The position numbers were made by a program, and so were the translations under genes. Positions 18,057 through 26,438 of a DNA stretch of 64,000 nt are shown one piece after another. Under the pieces are notes generated by a model, which saw only the letters and a list, made by a program, of their open reading frames with translations, ran no database searches and was not told where the DNA came from. Numbering within the stretch: the stretch's first letter is position 1; each line of letters begins with the position of its first letter. This DNA comes from Lacihabitans sp. CS3-21 (lineage in GTDB: Bacteria; Bacteroidota; Bacteroidia; Cytophagales; Spirosomataceae), in the NCBI RefSeq assembly GCF_024343675.1, contig NZ_RJUD01000005.1:62001-126000 (forward strand), given 5' to 3'.

Positions 18057-18560
18057 AAAAGAATTTCAAGTAATTCAAATACCTTATCGATTACATAGTT
18101 ATAATGTCACTATTCCATCAGTTCTACTATGAAGCCGTGTTTTTTCATGCTTGGTTTTTAGTAAATCTCGATTTATGATAACCTCATCAGGCAATTTCGT
18201 AAATCCGGGATGAGCCCCATATACCAAGGCATTAAATAGTTTGGGCAAATTGAGTTCTTTTTTGTTTTGAAGTTAATCAAGGTTAAATCAAAGCAATGCC
18301 GCTAGTGTGTTTGCTACCCATCTACGTCAATCCCATGAATATAGTATAAGGCAGCCTTACAAAGATTTGACAGGAAACAGAATTCTTACGATAGGTACCA
18401 TAGATTTTCAGCCCATAAACTTGTACATTCAAATCTTTTTGAAGTACTGCCGGTGATTTTGCAACGGGAAGCCTTACTAAATCGCATGGTTTTTTATAGA
18501 GTTGCGGATTAAAAATATTTTGAGTGATTGCATATTTTATAGATAAACAAATTTCAAAAA
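18057..18560 (-). pseudogene. Decayed copy of the VanX-type dipeptidase gene
   Basis: This stretch is a degraded paralogue of the intact dipeptidase gene at 21338-22033 and reads on the same strand. Matching blocks include KYAITQNIF-PQLYKKP, DLVRLPVAK and QKDLNVQVYGLKIY against the intact protein. The signal peptide and about the first 60 residues are missing. A one-base deletion near 18289-18293 breaks the frame next to the metal-binding SKHNRGIALD motif. The catalytic EWWH motif reads E-stop-stop-H because both Trp codons have become TAG and TGA (18107-18112). It cannot make an active enzyme. Confidence 0.9.
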
Positions 18561-18694
18561 GTTTCAATAACCAAATCAAAAGAACCTCAGGGGAATTAAT
18601 TAATAGACCAAAAAATAATTGAACATATTAACGCCAATTGACTATTTTCGTAAAATAAGTAGCATTAAAAGCCAATATTTAAATTTAGAAAACA
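18561..18694. other. Promoter-proximal gap before the sulfatase
   Basis: AT-rich DNA between the relic and the sulfatase start. TATTTTCG at 18643-18650 is one mismatch from the -7 consensus TAnnTTTG and could serve the sulfatase. Nothing else was recognised. Confidence 0.4.
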
Positions 18695-20089
18695 ATGAAA
18701 ATCAAACAACTGATCCTTTTTAGCATATTGATTTTTATAACATCGTTTGTCCCAAAGAAACAAAAGCCAAATATCATTTTCATTTTGACAGACGACTTGG
18801 GTTATGGAGATTTGGGGTGTTTTGGTTCGAAAATCATCAAAACACCCAATTTAGATCAAATGGCCGCTGAAGGTATAAAATTAACGAATTTTTACAGTGG
18901 AAGTACCGTTTGTGCACCCTCAAGATGTACCCTCATGACGGGGAAACATACAGGTAACGCATATATTCGCGGTAATGGTGAAGTGCCATTGCGGCCATCA
19001 GATATTATTTTACCGCAATTATTGCAAAAAGAGGGATACAAAACTGGGCTTTTTGGCAAATGGGGACTTGGTGATATCAATACCACCGGTAGCCCTGAGT
19101 TTAAAGGTTGGGATTATTTCACAGGTTTTTTGCACCATGTGGAGGCACATTTTCAGTACCCTGGTACTGCTTGGAAATCGACGCCTGAAATTCCTAAACC
19201 TCAAAGAATTGGTGGCAATATTTTCCAGGGTTATGCTGCTGACTTTTTCGCAAAAGAGGCAACCGATTTTATAAAAAACAATGCTTCTACTCCCTTTTTT
19301 ATGATGCTTTCCTTACCTATTCCACATGCCGAATTACAAGTGCCAAAAGGAAATTTGGCTGCCTATTTGGATGATAAAGGAAATAGCATTTTCACAGAAA
19401 AGCCGTTTAGTAGCAATCATTATGGAGGTCAGAATATGCCAAAAGCTACCTACGCGGCTATGGTTAGCAAAGCCGATGAGTATGTGGGTAAAGTAATGAA
19501 GGCCTTGAAAGACAATGGTTTATCGGAGAATACTATGGTGGTTTTTAGCTCAGACAACGGAACGCATATTGAAGGTGGCCGCAGCATGGATGATGTAAAA
19601 CTGATGAATAGTTCAGGGAGCTTAAGGGGAGTTAAAAGAGATTTGTATGAAGGGGGCATACGTGTGCCAACCATTGTTTGTGGAGCAGCCTTGCCGAAAG
19701 GAATTATTCTTGACCAGCCTGCTGCATTTTGGGATTTTTTACCTAGCTTTTTAGAATTGGCTGAATCCTCACAAGAAATTACAACCAGTGGTATTTCGCA
19801 ACTTTCATATTGGAAGTCGGGCCAAAAAATATCTGAAAGGCCGCTTTATTGGGAGTTTTATGAAGGCGGCTATTCGCATGCTGTGCGATATGGCAAATGG
19901 AAATACATTTTTTTACATAAAAAAGACCAAGGCCCTAAAAAAGAGCTTTTCGACCTCTCTGTAGATTTATCTGAGACTAATAATCTAGCCGAAGACAACC
20001 CGAAACAATTGGCCATTATGGAAAAATTTGCTAAGGATATGCATGTAAAATCGGAGCATACACTTTTTCGCAGGGCTGAGGAGAAGTAG
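18695..20089 (+). CDS. Exported type I sulfatase
   Basis: A 464-residue formylglycine-dependent sulfatase that hydrolyses sulfate esters. It has a signal peptide ([20 protein letters not shown]) and then the metal site [15 protein letters not shown]. The signature Cys73-A-P-S-R carries the cysteine converted to formylglycine, followed by [10 protein letters not shown]. Further conserved parts are GKWGLGD and FSSDNGTH. The length fits the arylsulfatase/GalNAc-6-sulfatase-like family. No sulfatase-maturase gene lies in the window, so the modifying enzyme must be elsewhere. It is flanked on both sides by gene relics, which suggests the gene sits in a rearranged segment. The sugar or aryl substrate cannot be told from sequence. 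Confidence 0.88.
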   Translation: MKIKQLILFSILIFITSFVPKKQKPNIIFILTDDLGYGDLGCFGSKIIKTPNLDQMAAEGIKLTNFYSGSTVCAPSRCTLMTGKHTGNAYIRGNGEVPLRPSDIILPQLLQKEGYKTGLFGKWGLGDINTTGSPEFKGWDYFTGFLHHVEAHFQYPGTAWKSTPEIPKPQRIGGNIFQGYAADFFAKEATDFIKNNASTPFFMMLSLPIPHAELQVPKGNLAAYLDDKGNSIFTEKPFSSNHYGGQNMPKATYAAMVSKADEYVGKVMKALKDNGLSENTMVVFSSDNGTHIEGGRSMDDVKLMNSSGSLRGVKRDLYEGGIRVPTIVCGAALPKGIILDQPAAFWDFLPSFLELAESSQEITTSGISQLSYWKSGQKISERPLYWEFYEGGYSHAVRYGKWKYIFLHKKDQGPKKELFDLSVDLSETNNLAEDNPKQLAIMEKFAKDMHVKSEHTLFRRAEEK

Positions 20090-20142
20090 TTACTAATTAT
20101 TGAAAATTTGGAAAGTATAGGGAAAATGAGAATCACTTTTAA

Positions 20143-20358
20143 GCTTTTAATACACATACCCAGTCGCCCATTTCGATGGCCTCGTGTTTTTTCTGCGGTG
20201 CTTCTGGCCCAGAATCGTTGATTGATTTAAATTTCAAGAAAAAAGGACTGCATTTTAATTCCGACGATGTCTGTACCATCAAAATGATTTTCAAAATCAA
20301 CTGGTCCGACACAGATAACCTCAACTATAGCATGGAGCAAGCTGAGTTGGTGAGGTAA
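20143..20358 (+). pseudogene. 3' relic of a DUF3299-like (CFFCG) gene
   Basis: The reading frame after the TAA at 20140-20142 encodes about 70 residues containing MASCFFCGASGPES, then LNF and NLNYSMEQAEL. These line up with the last 60 residues of the intact DUF3299-like protein at 34353-34796 (MAACFFCGGSGPES, LNF, DLNYILDDASL). The signal peptide and N-terminal half are missing, and a possible remnant of the preceding strand is in another frame just upstream. The end looks like a natural C terminus, so this is a 5'-truncated copy. It abuts the truncated DUF5916 gene with no gap. Confidence 0.75.
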
Positions 20359-21324
20359 TCAAAACTGCCTTCTTTCGGGGAAAAATATATTAAATCGGGT
20401 GGTATTGTTTACGGCTCTATCCACATCGGCCTGAGCAAAGTCGGTATTGAAAGTGAAATCCAAAACAGAATGAGAATTAACAGCCCATTTGATATCTCCA
20501 CCCAGTTTAGGGTTAGAAACAATGCTTTTTTTGCCATCTGCTGTAGTGATTCGGTCGTTTTGGTATAAAATGTAGGGATTTGCCCTAATATTTACAGAAG
20601 GTTTGGGCAATTCTAAACCTTTGAGTTGTGCAGCATAGGTCATTCGATAAGGCGAAAATGACTGCGGTATGGCAGGGAATGAAGTCAGCTCATAATCTCG
20701 ACGAGCCAAGCGAGAAAAAGTTATCCCCCAAGAAACTTCGCCACTTTTTTTCTCATATCTGAGCGATTTGAAGGGAATTGCAAATTCAGCAAAGTAGCCC
20801 TTTTCGGTTTGGAAAGTTCTCACTCGCCAAAGTGCATCCCAGTCATTGTCTCTGAAAGTATCGTCAAAAGCTTGTAAGTCACGTTGATTGCCGTAGGGCG
20901 TGGTCTGAAAACTCACACAAAAACGTTGCAGATTCATAGGGTCGAGCTGCACATAGAAAATGTCATTTTCACCAAACAAAAAATCACGTCGTAAATCCTG
21001 CACTCTGATTCCTTTTTTGCCCAAACTATCGGCACAAAATACTCCGAAATACAAATTTTTATCATCAAACAACACTTTTACTTCGGTTTTGTGTTTTATT
21101 GTTCCCGCTTGGCGGGGTTCCATCATAAAAAAATCGGAGGTGATTGGGGCATTTTGCCAGTCGGTTTCATCGAGTTTTCCGTCAATACTGAGCGGTTCTT
21201 TCGCACGAATGGCCTGCACAATAGCTGCTTTGGCATTTGGTGCAAAATTACCCGTTGCGAAAGAATCTTGAGCTTGGCTTTTAAAGTATAGTATAGTTAA
21301 TGAGAGTAGTAATAGTTTTTTCAT
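20359..21324 (-). pseudogene. DUF5916/CBM9-like protein gene, 3'-truncated
   Basis: A 321-residue ORF with a signal peptide (MKKLLLLSLTILYFKSQAQ; ATG at 21324 preferred over the longer frame). Residues about 35-220 are a family 9 carbohydrate-binding-like domain (LSIDGKLDETDW, FYVQLDPMNLQRFCVSF). The following residues match the start of DUF5916, the large C-terminal barrel-like domain. Family members usually run to some 700-850 residues, but this one ends abruptly inside the conserved FNIFFPERRQF motif, which normally continues FLEN. The stop falls where the CFFCG relic begins, so a recombination junction cut the gene. It lies 13 bp after the dipeptidase gene on the same strand. Whether the shortened product is made is unknown. 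Confidence 0.8.
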
Positions 21325-21337
21325 AAAAAGTATAAAA

Positions 21338-22033
21338 TTACAATTCCAGTTTTTCAAGGGGAATATCAAGCAGTTCAAAAATTGTGTCGCTCACATAATT
21401 AAAATGCCACCATTCCATCGGGTCCACTTTGAAACCGTGTTTTTTCATGACGGTTTTTAGTAGCTCTCGATTCTTAATGACTTCTTCTGGTAATTTCTGG
21501 AATTCAGGGTGTGCCGCATATACCAAGGCATCAAATGGCGTTGGCATTTTGAGTTCTTTTTTAGTTTTGAGGTCAATCAATGTCAAATCTAAAGCAATGC
21601 CTCGATTGTGCTTACTGCCTGTCCACGGCAAACCCATATACAAGGTATCGGGCAGCATCTCAAACATCTGACAAGTAACCGAATACGGTCGATAAGCATC
21701 ATAGATTTTCAGTCCATAACCTTGAGTATTCAAATCTTTCTGCACCGCAGCCAATGCCTTTGCCACAGGTAACCTCACCAAAGCCGCAGGTTTTTTGTAC
21801 AATTGGATGTAGAAAACATTTTGGGTAGTGGCATATTTGATGTCCAAGGTAATATTGGGTACATAATCTTTGATTTGTACCAATGCCTTATTGGGGTCTT
21901 TTTTGATGGTTTCTTTCAGGATTTTGGAGTCTGAGATGATATTTAAACCGTAAATATTAGCTTTTTGAGCATTTGCAAAACCAAAAAAACAAAGCGTAAT
22001 TACAAAAGTTTCTACTAGAATTTTTCTCATCAT
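21338..22033 (-). CDS. VanX-type D-Ala-D-Ala dipeptidase, exported
   Basis: A 231-residue zinc peptidase of the VanX/DdpX (M15D) family, which cleaves D-alanyl-D-alanine. The zinc ligands are His142 and Asp149 in SKHNRGIALD and His210 in EWWH, with Glu207 as catalytic base. All four sit exactly 26 residues beyond VanX His116, Asp123, His184 and Glu181. A hydrophobic N terminus ending at FANAQ suggests export, so it may act on murein fragments in the periplasm rather than confer vancomycin resistance. The start is ATG at 22033, overlapping the TGA of the upstream permease. It is the penultimate gene of the long minus-strand cluster. A decayed copy lies at 18057-18560. Confidence 0.88.
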   Translation of the reverse strand: MMRKILVETFVITLCFFGFANAQKANIYGLNIISDSKILKETIKKDPNKALVQIKDYVPNITLDIKYATTQNVFYIQLYKKPAALVRLPVAKALAAVQKDLNTQGYGLKIYDAYRPYSVTCQMFEMLPDTLYMGLPWTGSKHNRGIALDLTLIDLKTKKELKMPTPFDALVYAAHPEFQKLPEEVIKNRELLKTVMKKHGFKVDPMEWWHFNYVSDTIFELLDIPLEKLEL

Positions 22034-23400
22034 TTTTTCATCATTAGCCCAATTCCCCAAACCACAATCACACTAAACAGCAATAATAAAATACCATTAC
22101 TGGCTTCTTTGCTGATAGGTTTTTTCTTGAATTCATATTTCGGAATTTGCTCAAAATCAGCCAGTTTGAAGGTTTTGTTTTGGAATATTTTGGTATAAAA
22201 TAAGACTTTCATTTCAGCATGAAAACGACCCACTTCATCCAAAAAACTGTAATGATTTTGGGTATCGGTTTGGGCTAAAGCATTGAATATCTGCTGTGTA
22301 AGTGCCGCACTTGACAAAATGCCCAATTTCTGTCCTACCGATTCTTTTTGCAGGTTGAGATTTTGGTATTTGGAAAATAACGGAGCTAAACGTTCATCAT
22401 AGAAATGATATTCGGCAAGCATATATTTGTCTTCCCAGTTGTAGCTCGTGTCCGACTTGTAAGTAGGATACTTAGCCGCCAGTTTTTGAGCTGTTTGATA
22501 GCGATGGTCTTTGTCGTCATATTTGGCCCAAATTTCTTCAAACTCGTGTCTGATGGCTTGGGTGAGGTCGTTTCGGGGCGGAGCAGCATAAGCACTCGCC
22601 AAGTATAGATTGATAAGTGTTGGAACTACAATTACAATCACAATCCACGCCCCCAATAAACTAAAGGCATTGAAAGAAGAATTTCGTTTTAAATTATTGA
22701 TTATCAAAACTATACCCATCCAAAAAGCAAAATACAAAGCCGTAGCCAACAACCACCAAAGCAGTGTACTGTCTATTTTTATACCACAAATGACTACGGC
22801 CAAAACAATCAAAAACAGAGCAATTCCAAAACTCAGCAACCACCTGAAAGCTATTTTGATGTACGTAATCTGGCTTTCTGAAATAGGATTTGATAAGAGC
22901 AAAGAAAGTGTGCCGCCTTCTCGTTCGCCCGAAATAAGATTATAGCTAAGGGCAATAATGAACAAGGGAAAAATGTAAATCAGCACAAAGGCCAAATCAA
23001 AATTACCCGTTAGCAGTTTCTCGGGATTGGCAATCTCGGCAGTCATAATCTGACGGCTGAGAGAATAGTATCGCACGTAAAGATGATAAGGGAATATATC
23101 TCGCTGACCAATGGAAAGACTGGCCAAGTCGGAAGGAGGATTTTCAACCAAGCGAAAAGTACGATTACCAATGACGTTAGGCAGGGTATCGGTAGAAATT
23201 TTACTCCTAAGTGATTCCATTTTTTTTGCTTCATCGGCTCTAATTTCTTTCAAAACCGCCCTTTGATGGTCTATTTCTGATTTTCCGTAATAAATCGCAT
23301 ACAATCCAACCAACATCAACAAACCTATCGCTACTTGAAACAAGCGACTGCGAACCAAGCCAATGGCTTCGTATTTGAACAATAATCGTATATTTTTCAT
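22030..23400 (-). CDS. ABC-2 type permease, DUF3526 family (second permease, pair B)
   Basis: A 456-residue inner membrane protein. One helix near residues 20-38 is followed by a periplasmic segment with the family block LASLSIGQRDIFPYHLYV. After it comes a group of five helices between about 130 and 265 with the conserved cytoplasmic SGEREGGTLSLLLSNPISE, then a long soluble loop and a last helix at the C terminus. This is the NosY-like/DUF3526 architecture. It starts 1 bp after its partner permease and its stop overlaps the dipeptidase start. It is a paralogue of the 26439-27788 gene, sharing the IGQRDI block and loop layout. The cargo is unknown. Confidence 0.8.
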   Translation of the reverse strand: MKNIRLLFKYEAIGLVRSRLFQVAIGLLMLVGLYAIYYGKSEIDHQRAVLKEIRADEAKKMESLRSKISTDTLPNVIGNRTFRLVENPPSDLASLSIGQRDIFPYHLYVRYYSLSRQIMTAEIANPEKLLTGNFDLAFVLIYIFPLFIIALSYNLISGEREGGTLSLLLSNPISESQITYIKIAFRWLLSFGIALFLIVLAVVICGIKIDSTLLWWLLATALYFAFWMGIVLIINNLKRNSSFNAFSLLGAWIVIVIVVPTLINLYLASAYAAPPRNDLTQAIRHEFEEIWAKYDDKDHRYQTAQKLAAKYPTYKSDTSYNWEDKYMLAEYHFYDERLAPLFSKYQNLNLQKESVGQKLGILSSAALTQQIFNALAQTDTQNHYSFLDEVGRFHAEMKVLFYTKIFQNKTFKLADFEQIPKYEFKKKPISKEASNGILLLLFSVIVVWGIGLMMKK

Positions 23401-23401
23401 C

Positions 23402-24820
23402 TTAGCTTAGGCTTATGTTTTTAAGATTAGACACCATTCTTACACATAGAATAATCCAAATCAAGAGAGCCAACAGAGCAACCCAATTTTGTCTTAAAAC
23501 CGAGATAATGGAAGGGTTTTTGAAATCAAAATCAGGAATTTTGGCATAAATGCTGGCATCGGCTTTTTTCTCCCAGTCTCCTGTTTTTGAGAAATCCCTC
23601 ATGTGCGTATTGAGTGTTTCAACCATTTCGTAACGGTATTTTTCGGCATATTTCTGAAAAGCCAAAGCCGTTTTATAATCGCTTCCAGCCATGCCCATCG
23701 AAAGGTTTCTGACCGCCATAAATGGATTCAAAATTGCCGAATAAGCCGCCACCGAGTTTTGATTTTGATAAATGTTTTCCATCCTATCAAAATGCTTGTT
23801 ATACACCATCGTAGAGTATTTTTCGCCTTCTTGCATGGCTATGGCATCAAAATTTACTGGGAGTTGCTCCACAGAATCGACCTTATATTGTGTCAACACT
23901 TGTTTTTTTAGTGCCTCAAAACGTTTATCCGAAGGGTTATGGCCGTCAATGCCGTTTTCTTCGTCTTTGTGAATGGCCTCTCTAAACTCAAAATTGGAGG
24001 GTGCTTTGAAAATACTCGCTCCTATATTGGTGGTTGCTTTGGGCAAAATCACACAGGCCAGCACCCAAATTCCTAATAATGAAAGGAGTGCATTGCGAGA
24101 AGAACCCGCACGTGCCGAAATAACCACCGAAAGACTAATAAAAACAAAGAAATAGATTGCGTAAGCCAGTAAAGTTAAGGCAAATCGGAGCAATAAATCG
24201 GCTGAGAGTGAGCCTTCTGTACCGATTAAAATCAATACAAAAGTGAGTAACAAAGCAGGTACTATAATCCACGCCAATGCTTTTGAAAAACCTTGAATCT
24301 TGCCCCAAGCAATCTGGCTCATACTTACGCCCTGACTGAGCATAAGTTTGAGTGTATTGTCTTCTTTTTCCTGCGAAATGCTATTGAAACACAAGAAAAT
24401 AATGAGCAAAGGCATCAGAAGTTGAAGAACAAAGGCAACAGTCATTTCGCCAAAACGAATCAAGGACGAACTATCTTGAGCTGCCGAAAACTTGGGGTTG
24501 TTTTGTCGGTGAGCTTCCAAATATACATTTGTCCCCGTGAATGAATCTACACCGAAATCGAAGAAACTCATTTCGGACTTGGGTCTGAATGCAAACGAGC
24601 CGTAGTGAGCGGCCGAATGCGGATTTTTTTCTCCTTGATTAAGCCAAGTTTCACGGGCTTCTTTTTGTGCTAAATCTCGTTCTTTTTTGAGCGAACGATA
24701 CGAAGCAAAACCGCCCAAAAGTGCCACCAAAAGTAAAGAGGCAATCAAACCACCCATTATTTTGAAGCGTTTGTCACGCAGTAGGGTAGTATATTCTTTG
24801 TTTGCGATTATTTTTTTCAT
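23402..24820 (-). CDS. ABC-2 type permease, DUF3526 family (first permease, pair B)
   Basis: A 472-residue inner membrane protein with one N-terminal helix (about 21-42) and a periplasmic region bearing NPHSAAHYG (66-74), SFFDFGVDS and LEAHRQN. Four to five helices follow, with the cytoplasmic NSISQEKEDNTLKLMLSQGVS segment typical of ABC-2 permeases. Next is a large DUF3526 loop (GHNPSDKRFEALKKQ, ILNPFMAVRNLSMGMAGSD) and a final helix. It begins 4 bp after the ATPase gene and ends 1 bp before the partner permease, so the three form a transporter. It is clearly paralogous to 27790-29238. The conserved His residues in the first loop could contact metal, but this is untested. Confidence 0.82.
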   Translation of the reverse strand: MKKIIANKEYTTLLRDKRFKIMGGLIASLLLVALLGGFASYRSLKKERDLAQKEARETWLNQGEKNPHSAAHYGSFAFRPKSEMSFFDFGVDSFTGTNVYLEAHRQNNPKFSAAQDSSSLIRFGEMTVAFVLQLLMPLLIIFLCFNSISQEKEDNTLKLMLSQGVSMSQIAWGKIQGFSKALAWIIVPALLLTFVLILIGTEGSLSADLLLRFALTLLAYAIYFFVFISLSVVISARAGSSRNALLSLLGIWVLACVILPKATTNIGASIFKAPSNFEFREAIHKDEENGIDGHNPSDKRFEALKKQVLTQYKVDSVEQLPVNFDAIAMQEGEKYSTMVYNKHFDRMENIYQNQNSVAAYSAILNPFMAVRNLSMGMAGSDYKTALAFQKYAEKYRYEMVETLNTHMRDFSKTGDWEKKADASIYAKIPDFDFKNPSIISVLRQNWVALLALLIWIILCVRMVSNLKNISLS

Positions 24821-24824
24821 GTTT

Positions 24825-25520
24825 TTACACCGTTTGTAAATACAACTTCTCTAACTCATTGGCCGAAATTTCTTTGGCGTCAATCACCGAAACTAAGTTT
24901 CCTTCTTTCATAATTCCGATGCGGTTGGCTACTTCTTTTGCTCTGAAAATATCGTGGGTAGCCATTAAAACAGCCGTTCCGTTTTGAGCCAATTCACGTA
25001 AAATCTCCGAAAATTCGTTCGAAGCTTTGGGATCAAGTCCCGAGGTAGGCTCATCGAGCAATAGGGCTTTGGCTTTTTTAGCAATGGCAATAGCAATGCC
25101 TACTTTTTGTCGCATACCTTTTGAATAGCCACCAACTCGTTGATTGTGAGCATTTTTTTGCAAACCTGCTGTGCTCAAAAACGAGCTTAATTCTTCTTTT
25201 CCGTAAGAAAAACCTGCCAAAGATGAGAAAAACTCCAAGTTTTCGATACCTGTTAGATTAGGATAAAGCATCACCGTTTCGGGAATATAAGCGAGGTACT
25301 TTTTGGTTTCGAGGGCATTTTCTGCCACCGAAACGCCGTTAATGCTTGCCGAGCCACCCGAAGGCTGGATAAAGCCCAAAAAGCAGTTGATGGTGGTGGT
25401 TTTACCCGCACCATTTTGCCCCAACAAGGCAAATATTTCGCCCTCATTGATGGTCAAATTCAGACTGTTGAGAGCTGTTTGCTCTCCATAAGTTTTGGTT
25501 AAATTCTTTGCTTGTAACAT
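24825..25520 (-). CDS. ABC transporter ATP-binding protein
   Basis: A 231-residue nucleotide-binding subunit. It contains Walker A GQNGAGKTT (about 34-42), the signature GGYSKGMRQ (here YSKGM in place of LSGGQ), Walker B KALLLDEPTSGLD and the switch His in MATHD. Its class is that of NosF/CcmA-like exporters and ABC-2 transporters. It directly precedes the pair B permeases (4 bp gap). No second ATPase accompanies the pair A permeases 1.3 kb upstream, so this one subunit may drive both pairs. Its direction of transport cannot be read from sequence, but ABC-2 relatives are mostly exporters. Confidence 0.9.
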   Translation of the reverse strand: MLQAKNLTKTYGEQTALNSLNLTINEGEIFALLGQNGAGKTTTINCFLGFIQPSGGSASINGVSVAENALETKKYLAYIPETVMLYPNLTGIENLEFFSSLAGFSYGKEELSSFLSTAGLQKNAHNQRVGGYSKGMRQKVGIAIAIAKKAKALLLDEPTSGLDPKASNEFSEILRELAQNGTAVLMATHDIFRAKEVANRIGIMKEGNLVSVIDAKEISANELEKLYLQTV

Positions 25521-25544
25521 ATTCAGTTTTTTATTAAATCGTTT

Positions 25545-26153
25545 CTAATTCATTACTTTCTGGCACTTTATCAAATAAAATGGGTAATTTTCTTGCACTT
25601 CGGTCACTTCGAGAAGCCCGACGTTGATGAATTCTCTCTTAATACTTTCATCGTCATAAAAGTATATTTTTACACCACCAAACATCTCGAATCTGTCTTT
25701 ACTGATTAGCTCTCCTTGTCCATAGATTTGAGCCTCTTTGGTAATAGCTGTGAATACCATAAAACCACCCTCTTTTAACTGTTTATAACAGTCATGAATT
25801 AATTTTAGGCGTTCCATTTCGTCCAACAGATAAATAAGGCCATAGCAAAATACCCCATCATAGATTTTATCATCAAAAGGCATCTCTGTTACGGAGCCAT
25901 GAAATATTGTCAATTTTTCACCAAAGTGTTTTTTAGCAATTTCAATAGCAGTCTCAGAAATTTCAATACCAGTTACTTTTATCTCGTTGTCGATGAATAT
26001 TTTGGCATTTCTACCATAGCCAATACCTGGAATTAATACATCCTTTATGCGATGCTCGATAAAAAAATCTTTTGTCAATTCGGCAGAGTTTGCAGGTGCA
26101 TGACCCCACATTTCTTGTTTTTCTTTAAAGGCTTCTTCCCAAAATTCCGACAT
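25545..26153 (-). CDS. Class I SAM-dependent methyltransferase
   Basis: A 202-residue Rossmann-fold methyltransferase. The start at 26153 (MSEFWEEAFKEKQEMWG) is chosen because it opens the fold and leaves 7 bp after the upstream gene; an in-frame ATG at 26195 would overlap that gene. Motif I is VLIPGIGYGRNAK, the acidic end of strand 2 is TGIEIS, and the later motif FDDKIYDGVFCYGLIYLL is present. The N-terminal part resembles TehB/thiopurine-type methyltransferases. It sits inside the transporter cluster between permease pair A and the ATPase, which suggests modification of a small molecule moved by the system. The substrate is unknown. Confidence 0.8.
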   Translation of the reverse strand: MSEFWEEAFKEKQEMWGHAPANSAELTKDFFIEHRIKDVLIPGIGYGRNAKIFIDNEIKVTGIEISETAIEIAKKHFGEKLTIFHGSVTEMPFDDKIYDGVFCYGLIYLLDEMERLKLIHDCYKQLKEGGFMVFTAITKEAQIYGQGELISKDRFEMFGGVKIYFYDDESIKREFINVGLLEVTEVQENYPFYLIKCQKVMN

Positions 26154-26160
26154 TTCTAAC

Positions 26161-26409
26161 TTATTTTTTACAGATTTTGTCTTCCAAAATCTCAATATTG
26201 ACTTTTAAATTTCTTATGGAACTCATAACTTTTTTGGTGTTTACAGTTGCTCCTTCTACCCTAAAAATTGTATGTCCACATGGATAAGCCAAACCTGTTT
26301 CGTTGAGGTCGTAATTGGCCTTCAGTTCGGTATTTTCGGCTTTTAGCTGGCTCAAAATATAGTCTGCCTGAGTTTTTGTTTGAATATCGGTTATGAATAT
26401 TTCTGTCAT
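26161..26409 (-). CDS. 82-residue protein of unknown function with a CGH motif
   Basis: A small cytosolic protein of 82 residues with an alternating strand-helix pattern reminiscent of a heavy-metal-associated (ferredoxin-like) fold: strand EIFITDI, helix ADYILSQLKA, the segment GLAYPCGHTIFRVEG, helix VNTKKVMSSI and strand NIEILED, ending in KICKK. It lacks the canonical MxCxxC metal loop, but Cys44 and His46 in CGH and the C-terminal Cys could bind a metal. It lies between permease pair A and the methyltransferase with short gaps (29 and 7 bp) and is probably cotranscribed. I do not recognise a named family. Confidence 0.65.
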   Translation of the reverse strand: MTEIFITDIQTKTQADYILSQLKAENTELKANYDLNETGLAYPCGHTIFRVEGATVNTKKVMSSIRNLKVNIEILEDKICKK

Positions 26410-26438
26410 ATTTTTTGTGATTGAATTTTCAAATCATC

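Noticed and set aside
18322-18579. 85-codon minus-strand ORF as a small gene
   Set aside because: Its residues match an internal part of the VanX-type dipeptidase; it is the longest open piece of the pseudogene, not a separate gene.
20139-20324. Minus-strand 61-codon ORF over the CFFCG relic
   Set aside because: It is the opposite strand of the relic frame, which has clear similarity to the intact gene at 34353-34796; the minus frame resembles nothing.
21338-22033. VanX-type gene as vancomycin resistance
   Set aside because: No vanH, vanA or vanR/vanS genes are near, the protein has an export signal, and it sits in a metal-related gene series.
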